A DNA stretch of 7,164 bases from Candidatus Aenigmatarchaeota archaeon (GCA_030672315.1 DAOVGQ010000079.1:1-7164), one strand, 5' to 3'; numbered from the stretch's first letter, positions 1 through 7,006 are shown. Made by a program: numbers and translations. Notes: a model not told the origin generated them from the sequence alone.

Positions 1-1
1 T

Positions 2-3000
2 TACAATCGTTCTGATGAGCAGGAGGACTTTGGTTATCTGGAGAACGGGGGATTTGAGTCAGGCCTTGTTGCTCCCTGGGAATGCTTTGGGGAGAGCTGC
101 GGCGAGAGGTACTGCCAGTGTGAAATCAGGCAGGAGGGTAACGAGTCCAATGGGAATTACTCCCTCTACCTCTCCTCGGATGACACAGGCGGCCAGCCCC
201 ATGTAATGGGTGCCAGCCTAAAGACCGGCTGGCCCCTGGGACAGGACAGGATAAAGGTAAGGTACAAGCCCACCGGGGAGTTCGTCAATGACGCATACAT
301 AAGGCTCTATGCTGGCCAGGGCATGTGCGAACTTAGCACTGTCCAGGACACCTGGCACGAGGACACATGCTACAATACATCCTTCTCCTCGGCGCTCTGG
401 GTCAACCTCACCATTCATGATTATGGCGACGGTGGGGATGAGAATGATGCAGCCCATGTCCACATAGACTACATCTGCCTGGCCAATTCCAGTGAGGACT
501 GCGTAAGCTACCATTCAGGATACCCGCACACTGTGTCAATCCTCTCTGAGGATTCCATTGGATACACTGACAACATAACGTGGACAATTCCCCTGAATGA
601 GACTGTGGGGTTGAGGAGGGTTGCTGCCAATGCCTCAGGAGATCACTACAAGCCCGAAGTCGAGAACCTCTATATCTATATTTATGGCTGGAGCAACCTG
701 AGTGCGGGTAACATATCATCGACGAACTGCACCTATAATGATACCTGGATATGCAGGCAGAATGCCAGCATGGGTGTGTTCTGTTATGTCTGGGATGCCA
801 ACGCCTCGGGGCCAGTTGAGGGCCACAATGTGAGCTTCTGGGGTGACGGGGTATATATAGACTCCAGTGCCACGGACTCGAGTGGAATGGCCCTAATCAG
901 CTGGGTGAACTCCTCTGATGTAGAGGGCAACCATACCATAGTCTGCAACATAACGGATAGCCCCGACACATTCTACAATGCGAGTGATAACAGCAGTGCA
1001 GAGATACTGTTCAATATAAGCTCCGGGACAACCACAGCAGAGGTAAATGCGAACATTACCCCGGGTGACCCTGCAGATAGCCTCACCAAGGAGTTCAACC
1101 ACACATATTATCTGGACATCAACATAACCAACACAGGCCAGATAGAGAGCATGTATGATGTCGCTATAGATATAAACACAACTGTCACCTCAGGGGGCAT
1201 CTATGCAGAGCCCGTGAGCTGCCCCCCCATACCACCCACACAGAGCTGCGACAATACCTCTGTTATAACTGTCACGTACCTTGTTGCAGAGGGCTTCAGG
1301 GATATCCATGTGAATGTGACCTGGACAAATTCGGATACCTCCCAGGGTAATGCCTCAAATGCCACAGGTATTGCTGTGGCCAACAACACAGTCCTGAACA
1401 TGGTCGAGAGCGAGGTAAACTACACCATGCCCAGGGGGGGCTCTGCCCTGGCAGGCAACTTCACTGTGGAGTCATTTGGGAACACCGACCTGCTGGCCAT
1501 AACCTTCTCGGAGTCCGGGGACAATGCAAGCCAGATACATGAGTGGATAAACTATACACCACCCTCTCCCATAGCCAGCATCCTTCATGCTGGAGAGCAG
1601 CTGGTAGACATAACACTAAATGTCCCTGATAATGCGACAGAGGGCATCTATACTGTAAATATAACTGCCAATGCAACGGGTTCTAACTGCAGCCTGGCCA
1701 GCTCTTGCTGGGATAGCTTTGTGTTCAATCTCAATGTGACCATGCCTGACTGGAGGGTCTCTGAAACCCAGTTAGACAAGACCATAAGCCGCGATGCCAA
1801 GAATGGGACCATAGGAACAATCCAGGTTATAAATAACAAGGATGCAAACTGGACATTTAATGTCAGTATGGAGGGCAACGGGACAGGGAACATAACAGTC
1901 TCTGTAAGCCAGTTCAATCTCACCCCACTCTCGAGCTTCAGCCTAGAGGTCTACCACAACACCACAGCCGGGTTTACAGAGGGACTCTACCTGGCCAATA
2001 TAACCATAGCCAACAATGAGAACGCTGTCCCCCAGAACATCAATATCTCTGTCTCCCTGAATGTGATAAACTTCTCCATAACCATAGTCTCGCCGAACCA
2101 GAGCAATCCTGTCACGGATATCATTCCGGGGGACATCCTGGACATAACAGCCAATGCGACCCTGAGCGGCAGCCCTGTGGATGAGAACATAACATGGTCC
2201 GTCGTGGTGGGTGAGGTGGTCTGTGGCAACAACCAGAGCGCCTATAATCTATCTGACCAGCTCTGGCACATAAACTGCAGCGCCCCTGACATTCCGGGCA
2301 ATCACATAAACAACACCCTCAATCTCACGGGATACTACAATGTATCAGATGTCTCTCTCTCTGTCATAGAGGAGGCTGCAGTGATATACAGGGACACCAC
2401 ACCGCCTCAGATACATGACATATGGGTGGTGGGAAGGGATGGTGAGGGGAACCTTGAATACAGCGGGGTTGGTTCCCTTATAGAGGTTCGCGCCAACGTA
2501 ACCGACAACAAAGAGATTGACTCTGTGTGGGCCGGGCTTTACTATGGGGGCTCGCACCAGGACAACTACACCATGCAGAACATTTCATACATATTACCGG
2601 ACACCTGGAACTTCAGTTTCAGCTCTCCGATTGCGGTTGGGGACTACAGGGTTGTTGTCCATACAAACGACAGCATAGGCAACGAGAACGACACATCCTC
2701 CATGATAATGGGATACTTTGATATCTACCATCCCATAGACCTCAATGGGACGCTGGCGGACAAGGACGGGATGGCCATAGAGGCGAACTTCACATTCTAC
2801 AGGAGCGACACCCTCTGGGAGATACATAACTTCTCCACCAATGGAACAGGCGGATACAACTGGATTCTCCACAAGAGGGTTTATGACATGAGGGTGGGGT
2901 TCTCTGGGCATGAGGTGTTGTTCTATGGGGTGGACATCAATGCCTCTGCTGTGAACCAGCACGGGATAGAGGACCCGGATAATCTGACTAATCCGATAAC

Positions 3001-5290
3001 ACTCGATGTCTTCAACAGAAACTCCTCTGATATGAGCAATGTGAAGCTGCCTGGGGGGGCTACCAACAAGATACTGGTCATAGGGATAAACAGCAACCTC
3101 ACCAAACTCAATAACAGCATATACTTTAACCTTGACTATAGTGAGGCCCTTTCAGTTGCGCAGGGACAGGGACTCGATCTCACTGAAGCGGACTTCGGAA
3201 TATATAAATGCCCAAACTGGAGCATCTCCACCAGGACATGCACCGGAGGTGACTTCCTGAATGATTCAATAACGGCCAGTGTGGATGAGGCCAACAACAA
3301 GATAAGCTTCACAACATCCGGGACATCAGCCTATGCGGTGGCCGAGTGGGAGGGTGTGAGCGAGAACGGGAATGGTGATGAAAACGGTGGTAATGGGGGT
3401 GACGGCGGTGGTAGAGGCAGGACATCGGCTGCACCGACCACCACAACGACCATGCCGTTCACTGTGACTACCTCGATAGGCAGCATAAGGATTCATCCTG
3501 GGGAAAACAAGACCTACCTGTTCTCGGTAAGGAACAAGGTATCAGGGAATCTCACGGTCTCCCTGGATGTCCAGGGCCTGGAGGATTTCATATTCCCTGA
3601 AAAGAGCCTCCTCGAGGTTGCCTACAATGACAGTGAGAGTATAGATATTGTGGTGTCTGTCCCGGATAGCATGGGAACAGGGACGTATACAGGAAGCATT
3701 CTGGTTACGGCTGCAGGAAAGACCCAGGAGATACCAATAACCATGACAGTGAGTATTGAGTCCAAGGACCTGGTCTCCCTGAGCATCGATATCCTGACCC
3801 CGAATGTCAATCCAGGAGGCAAGCTCAGGTTTGGTGTGGAGCTCAAGAACATTGCCCTCCCGCCCGGGTTCAATGTCAGCCTGGTGTACATAATCAAGGA
3901 TAGTGAGAGGGAGCGCATAGTAAGTGAGGTGAGCGAGGATGTCTTCCTTAAGGATTCCCTTGTGTTCACGAAATCCACAGAGGTGGGGGTGAAGAATCCC
4001 ATAGGCCAGTACTACCTGGAGATATGGGCCTACTTTGCAGACGGAAAATCCGTAAATGATGTGGCGGTGTTCAATCTGATCAGCCCGTACTGGTCATCTA
4101 CAGAGGGGATAATCATATTGCTGGTATTGGCTTCTGTAGGTATGCTCATTATAGGTTACTATGGGTGGAGGTTCTATGAGAAATGGAGGCTTGAGAAGGC
4201 CAGGTATATCTTTCCCCTTGACTACAGAAAGATACCCCAGGAGGGTGGGGACTCCTTCTGGATAGGCAGGGTTGCTGAAACAGACAGAAAGGCCTGGTTC
4301 GATCCCGCAGACCTTACCACACATGTCATAGTGGCCGGTGCAACAGGGGCTGGCAAGTCAGTGGGGGCCTCGGTGTTTGTGGAGGAGGCCCTGGACAGGA
4401 AGATTCCTGTCATAGTCTTTGACCCCACTGCCCAGTGGACAGGGTTTGTCAAGGCCCTGGAGGACCAGAACCTTATGAAATACTACAGCATGTTCGGCAT
4501 GGACCCGAAGTCAATCAGGCCGTTCAAGGGTATGATATTCGAGGTAACAGACCCCAAGGAGCTTCTCCGTGATATAAAGAAGGGATTTAAAAAATACCTT
4601 GCACCAGGTGAAATCACGGTCTTCACGCTAGACAAGCTCAAGCCAGGAGAGTATGATGAGGCCGTGAATATAATAATAGACTCCCTTTTCAGCATGCACT
4701 GGGAGGAATCCACCACACTGAAGGTGATTGTGGTCTTTGATGAGGTGCACAGGCTTCTTGAGAAGTACGGAGGAAAGGGCGGCTATGTGTCCCTGGAGAA
4801 GGCAGCCAGGGAGTTCAGGAAATGGGGCATAGGCGTCATAATGTGCAGCCAGGTCCTGGCTGACTTCAAGGAGGCCATTGCAGGCAATGTCCTGACAGAG
4901 ATACAGCTCAATACCAAGTCAATCACTGACATACAGAAGGTGGAGACCAAGTACGGTAGGGAGTATGCCAGGAAGATATCCAGGCAGGGTGTCGGGGTGG
5001 GCATGCTTCAGAACCCCAAGTACAATGATGGCAAGCCGTACTTTGTCCAGTTCAGGCCCACATGGCATAATCCGCACAAGATAAGCGACAAGGATATGGA
5101 TATCTACAGGAAGTTTGCAAGAAGGCTCGAGGAGATAGAGGCAAGGATAGGTCGGCTCAAGAAGGCTGGAGAGGATACCTTTGAGATTGAACTCGAGTTC
5201 AAGCTTGCCAGGGACAAGCTGAAGCAGGGGCGATTCAGGATGGCGCAAATCTATATAACGTCCCTTGAGCAACATTTAAGCAAGGGGTGA
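2..5290 (+). CDS. Giant surface-exposed, membrane-anchored HerA-type ATPase (5'-partial)
   Basis: The frame is open from the first complete codon (nt 2) to TGA at 5288-5290, 1762 codons. The ATG at 206 lacks a Shine-Dalgarno sequence and lies inside a folded domain, so the true start and any signal peptide lie left of the window. Domains, with nt 2 as residue 1: a jelly-roll resembling CBM4/9 (nt ~35-490, from NGGFE..G to HIDYICL); successive Ig-like, CARDB-like and NEW3-like beta-sandwiches (to ~2740; one starts at DTTPPQI, nt 2393); a carboxypeptidase-regulatory-like segment (~2740-2950); a KCPNW...C domain (~2990-3355); a Gly/Asn then Thr linker (3359-3451); two further beta-sandwiches (3452-4080); a membrane helix (4106-4168) followed by a basic WRFYEKWRLEK stretch. 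The cytoplasmic ATPase has Walker A GATGAGKS (4337-4360, Lys1452), Walker B VIVVFDE (Asp1580, Glu1581) and a sensor-like Gln1617 in MCSQ. This pattern fits HerA/DUF87 better than FtsK or VirD4. The C-terminal ~55 residues are helical. ATPase and topology are well supported; substrate and role are unknown. Confidence 0.93.
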   Translation, partial: YNRSDEQEDFGYLENGGFESGLVAPWECFGESCGERYCQCEIRQEGNESNGNYSLYLSSDDTGGQPHVMGASLKTGWPLGQDRIKVRYKPTGEFVNDAYIRLYAGQGMCELSTVQDTWHEDTCYNTSFSSALWVNLTIHDYGDGGDENDAAHVHIDYICLANSSEDCVSYHSGYPHTVSILSEDSIGYTDNITWTIPLNETVGLRRVAANASGDHYKPEVENLYIYIYGWSNLSAGNISSTNCTYNDTWICRQNASMGVFCYVWDANASGPVEGHNVSFWGDGVYIDSSATDSSGMALISWVNSSDVEGNHTIVCNITDSPDTFYNASDNSSAEILFNISSGTTTAEVNANITPGDPADSLTKEFNHTYYLDINITNTGQIESMYDVAIDINTTVTSGGIYAEPVSCPPIPPTQSCDNTSVITVTYLVAEGFRDIHVNVTWTNSDTSQGNASNATGIAVANNTVLNMVESEVNYTMPRGGSALAGNFTVESFGNTDLLAITFSESGDNASQIHEWINYTPPSPIASILHAGEQLVDITLNVPDNATEGIYTVNITANATGSNCSLASSCWDSFVFNLNVTMPDWRVSETQLDKTISRDAKNGTIGTIQVINNKDANWTFNVSMEGNGTGNITVSVSQFNLTPLSSFSLEVYHNTTAGFTEGLYLANITIANNENAVPQNINISVSLNVINFSITIVSPNQSNPVTDIIPGDILDITANATLSGSPVDENITWSVVVGEVVCGNNQSAYNLSDQLWHINCSAPDIPGNHINNTLNLTGYYNVSDVSLSVIEEAAVIYRDTTPPQIHDIWVVGRDGEGNLEYSGVGSLIEVRANVTDNKEIDSVWAGLYYGGSHQDNYTMQNISYILPDTWNFSFSSPIAVGDYRVVVHTNDSIGNENDTSSMIMGYFDIYHPIDLNGTLADKDGMAIEANFTFYRSDTLWEIHNFSTNGTGGYNWILHKRVYDMRVGFSGHEVLFYGVDINASAVNQHGIEDPDNLTNPITLDVFNRNSSDMSNVKLPGGATNKILVIGINSNLTKLNNSIYFNLDYSEALSVAQGQGLDLTEADFGIYKCPNWSISTRTCTGGDFLNDSITASVDEANNKISFTTSGTSAYAVAEWEGVSENGNGDENGGNGGDGGGRGRTSAAPTTTTTMPFTVTTSIGSIRIHPGENKTYLFSVRNKVSGNLTVSLDVQGLEDFIFPEKSLLEVAYNDSESIDIVVSVPDSMGTGTYTGSILVTAAGKTQEIPITMTVSIESKDLVSLSIDILTPNVNPGGKLRFGVELKNIALPPGFNVSLVYIIKDSERERIVSEVSEDVFLKDSLVFTKSTEVGVKNPIGQYYLEIWAYFADGKSVNDVAVFNLISPYWSSTEGIIILLVLASVGMLIIGYYGWRFYEKWRLEKARYIFPLDYRKIPQEGGDSFWIGRVAETDRKAWFDPADLTTHVIVAGATGAGKSVGASVFVEEALDRKIPVIVFDPTAQWTGFVKALEDQNLMKYYSMFGMDPKSIRPFKGMIFEVTDPKELLRDIKKGFKKYLAPGEITVFTLDKLKPGEYDEAVNIIIDSLFSMHWEESTTLKVIVVFDEVHRLLEKYGGKGGYVSLEKAAREFRKWGIGVIMCSQVLADFKEAIAGNVLTEIQLNTKSITDIQKVETKYGREYARKISRQGVGVGMLQNPKYNDGKPYFVQFRPTWHNPHKISDKDMDIYRKFARRLEEIEARIGRLKKAGEDTFEIELEFKLARDKLKQGRFRMAQIYITSLEQHLSKG
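4106..4168 (+). other. Transmembrane helix separating ectodomain from ATPase
   Basis: These 21 codons encode an uninterrupted hydrophobic run (GIIILLVLASVGMLIIGYYGW). Basic residues follow it directly (RFYEKWRLEK), and about 80 N-glycosylation sequons lie before it with none after. Both signs place the N-terminal side outside and the ATPase inside. It is the only strong hydrophobic segment in the visible protein; a signal peptide or second helix could lie beyond the left edge. Confidence 0.9.
4199..5092 (+). other. HerA/FtsK-superfamily ATPase domain
   Basis: In order: an IGRVAETDRKAWFDPADLTTH lead-in that resembles the short beta entry of HerA-like ATPases; Walker A at 4337-4360; VIVFDPTAQW at ~4412-4441, the position where HerA relatives usually read DPxGE[YFW]; Walker B VIVVFDEVH at 4724-4750; the block REFRKWGIGVIMCSQ ending at Gln 4850-4852; and a late block with QNPKYNDGKPYF then FRPTWHNPHKI. 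From memory, this set of blocks recurs in uncharacterised DPANN ATP-binding proteins. The FDEVH signature and the Gln strand are typical of HerA, whose studied members act as hexamers. Hexamerisation here is inferred. Confidence 0.85.
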
Positions 5291-5291
5291 T
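5286..5291 (+). promoter_or_regulatory. Ribosome-binding site of the coiled-coil gene
   Basis: GGTGAT matches the anti-Shine-Dalgarno complement expected for archaeal 16S rRNA. It sits 6 nt before TTG at 5298 and contains the TGA stop of the upstream gene (5288-5290). It decides the start: an in-frame TGA at 5295-5297 immediately precedes TTG, so nothing further upstream can be used, and the next in-frame candidate (GTG at 5337) has no comparable site. The overlap suggests translational coupling of the two genes. Confidence 0.75.
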
Positions 5292-5297
5292 GTGTGA

Positions 5298-6860
5298 TTG
5301 GAAGAAAAAAAGGCCAAGACCTCTCATGAAGAGAATGTGATAAGCCCTGCAGAATTCGAGGAGCTTGAGAAGAAAGAGGAAAAGAGGATAAGGCTCAAGA
5401 AGTCCCTTAAAAGGGAACCAATACCGAAACCGACCCGTAGAGAAAAGGCCACTGATGTGGAGATGCTTATTCTGAAGACAGAGAAGCTGGATGGAAAGAT
5501 AGAGGCCATGGCAGACTACCGGAAGGCTGTGGATGAGAGGCTTTCTGGCCTTAACCAGGAGATTGGAGAGCTCAGGTCCTCTGTAATGGAAAGGGACAGG
5601 GTTATCAGGGATGTCCAGAAGGGATTCTCCAAGATAGAGGAGATGGCAGAGGGCATGGAGCCCGAGAAGATAACCAGGCAGCTTACCAAGAAGGATGAGT
5701 CAATTGAGAAGAACCAGGCAGCAATAGAGGCTCTTGCTGCACAGATAAAGCAGCTGAGAAAGGACACAAAGGCAAACTCCAGTATACTGGAGGGAGTCAG
5801 GGAAATCAAGAACATAGAAAACATTGTCCAGATGCTCAATCAGAAGATGGGCAAGATAGATGATGACAGGAAATTCACATCAAGGACAGCCGGCAAGATA
5901 GAGGCCATGTTCTCTGATGTGAGCGACAAGCTCGGGGAGTTCCAGAGCTACAAGGACAAGATAGCATTCAATGAGGAGACCATGCATGAAATAATGAAGG
6001 TTGTTGACATGCTCGAGACAAGGTTTGATGAAACCACAAAGAAGGATGACCTGAAGAAGCTGGAGGGCTCTGTTGAAGAGGGGTTCGAGAAGGTGAGAAC
6101 AGAGGGTGATGACAAGCTCTATGAGCTCAAGAAACTTATGGATAACCTCCTCACTGCCCTCAAGGAAAGCGGTATGAGGGGCGTCCTGGAAAGCGTGGGT
6201 AAGTCAAGGCTGGACAAGATGTTTGCAACAAAGGATGACCTGGAGGAGATAGGCGCCAAGCTGGACATGCTCAGGGAGGCCACAGCGCAGACTGTAAGGG
6301 AGAAGCAGATAGAGCTCGCTGGTGAAAGGCCGACACCAGATACCAAGGTGTCCATTCCGGCCGTCGGCCGTCAGCAGACACCCCGTGTCAGCAGGCCTGC
6401 CAGGGAAATCCCCCAGGCCCCTGTTCCGGAGAAGCCAAAACCCCGGGAAGGGCCTGAGAAGGCCCCGCCGAAAAAGGAGCCTGTTAAAAAATCCAGGGGA
6501 AGGATTCCCCCTGCGCCTGTACGAAAGGAGGCCCCGCCGAGCAAGGAGCCTGTTAAAGGGCCATGGAAAAGGATTCCCCCCACCCCTGCTCGAGGGGAGG
6601 CCATGCCACAGCCCGGCCCAGAGGAGAAACCCCCTTCTTCCCGGATTAGCCCTATCCTTGCGGTAGAGGACAGCATGGATTCCCTGATGGAGCAGATCGA
6701 GGAGGCCATAAAGAGGGGGAACCTTGAAATTGCCAAGAAACTCTACAGGGAGACACTCTCCCTGTACGACCAGCTCAATGAGGCAGAGAACTATCAGGAT
6801 GTCACCGTGCTGTATGACAGGATAAAGCGGCTCTACAGCAGGCTCAGGATATATACATAA
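5298..6860 (+). CDS. Cytoplasmic coiled-coil protein with Pro-rich linker and helical-hairpin C-terminus
   Basis: 520 residues from a TTG start to TAA. There is no signal peptide or membrane segment, so it is predicted cytoplasmic. Residues 1-50 are highly charged. Residues ~53-340 are dense in Glu, Lys and Leu with heptad-like spacing and almost no proline, typical of long coiled coils; this part includes EPEKITRQLTKKDESIE (from residue 121) and GKIEAMFSDVSDKLGEF. Residues 343-452 are Pro/Lys/Arg-rich and probably disordered, with a 23-residue tandem duplication. Residues 458-520 form a predicted helical hairpin (AIKRGNLEIAKKLY...LYDQL, then LYDRIKRLYSRLRIY), resembling TPR or MIT-type hairpins. 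It lies 7 nt after the ATPase gene, so one operon and probably one complex. From memory, the coiled-coil segment resembles uncharacterised DPANN proteins. A scaffold or adaptor for the ATPase is the simplest inference; SMC-like or archaellum FlaC/D-like roles are alternatives, but there is no ATPase head and no archaellum gene nearby. Confidence 0.92.
   Translation: MEEKKAKTSHEENVISPAEFEELEKKEEKRIRLKKSLKREPIPKPTRREKATDVEMLILKTEKLDGKIEAMADYRKAVDERLSGLNQEIGELRSSVMERDRVIRDVQKGFSKIEEMAEGMEPEKITRQLTKKDESIEKNQAAIEALAAQIKQLRKDTKANSSILEGVREIKNIENIVQMLNQKMGKIDDDRKFTSRTAGKIEAMFSDVSDKLGEFQSYKDKIAFNEETMHEIMKVVDMLETRFDETTKKDDLKKLEGSVEEGFEKVRTEGDDKLYELKKLMDNLLTALKESGMRGVLESVGKSRLDKMFATKDDLEEIGAKLDMLREATAQTVREKQIELAGERPTPDTKVSIPAVGRQQTPRVSRPAREIPQAPVPEKPKPREGPEKAPPKKEPVKKSRGRIPPAPVRKEAPPSKEPVKGPWKRIPPTPARGEAMPQPGPEEKPPSSRISPILAVEDSMDSLMEQIEEAIKRGNLEIAKKLYRETLSLYDQLNEAENYQDVTVLYDRIKRLYSRLRIYT
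6462..6599 (+). repeat. Two-copy 69-bp in-frame tandem repeat in the Pro-rich linker
   Basis: Copy 1 is nt 6462-6530 and copy 2 is 6531-6599, directly adjacent and in frame. By hand alignment 52 of 69 bases and 15 of 23 residues match. The shared frame is APP.KEPVK....RIPP.P.R.E. The mismatches cluster mid-unit and mostly change residues, so this is a diverged duplication rather than a recent one. A faint third relative may follow (EKPPSSRISP). Confidence 0.85.
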
Positions 6861-6896
6861 AGCGGTTTCTGGAAAACGGTTACATGGTCTTCTTCA

Positions 6897-6912
6897 TAAT
6901 CATGAATGATTA
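6897..6912. repeat. Perfect 7-bp inverted repeat downstream of the operon
   Basis: TAATCAT-GA-ATGATTA starts 37 nt after the TAA of the coiled-coil gene. The arms match perfectly around a 2-nt centre; as RNA the innermost pair would open to a 4-nt loop. It is AT-rich and weak as a hairpin, with no following T-run. It could be a transcript-end structure, a dyad binding site, or chance. Confidence 0.35.
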
Positions 6913-6946
6913 ATCACAAAGCCGTACAGAATGAATCCACTGTCAA

Positions 6947-7006
6947 CATGAGAACCACGACTGCCTGAATCGGGAATCGCCTTTCTGGCCGGGGAGTTCT
7001 CGCATG
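6947..7006. repeat. Imperfect inverted repeat that could fold as a ~60-nt hairpin
   Basis: CATGAGAAC at 6947-6955 is complementary to GTTCT-cg-CATG at 6996-7006: nine pairs with a 2-nt bulge. The 40-nt interior is GC-rich and holds a smaller GCC/GGC stem (GCCTTTCTGGC region). It lies downstream of the minus-strand partial gene, so on that strand it would be a 3' untranslated structure. It may be a terminator-like fold, a small structured RNA, or a transposon end. Confidence 0.35.

Noticed and set aside
15..206. 63-codon plus-strand frame at the left edge
   Set aside because: It overlaps the large gene in another frame, and its Arg/Ser/Thr-rich product has no domain character.
206..5290. Start of the large gene at the ATG at 206
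   Set aside because: The frame is open upstream to the window edge, the upstream codons complete a recognisable domain, and no ribosome-binding site precedes 206.
5290..5340. ATG at 5290 as start of the second gene
   Set aside because: That frame stops after 16 codons; TTG at 5298 has the correctly spaced GGTGAT and opens the 520-residue frame.
5516..5839. Minus-strand frame of 107 codons with a hydrophobic, Ser/Phe-rich product
   Set aside because: It is the antisense shadow of the coiled-coil gene: Glu/Lys codons read backwards give Phe/Leu/Ser. The same applies to the other minus frames within 218-6736.
5298..6326. Archaellum FlaC/D-like or SMC/Rad50-like identity for the coiled-coil protein
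   Set aside because: Coiled coils mimic both. There are no Walker motifs or zinc hook, and no archaellum gene is nearby.
6441..6610. CRISPR-like or regulatory direct repeats
   Set aside because: There are only two adjacent in-frame units with no spacers; this is a protein-level duplication.
6322..6666. 114-codon plus-strand frame rich in Arg and Pro
   Set aside because: It is an out-of-frame reading of the Pro/Lys/Arg-rich linker and its tandem repeat, with no ribosome site or independent signal.
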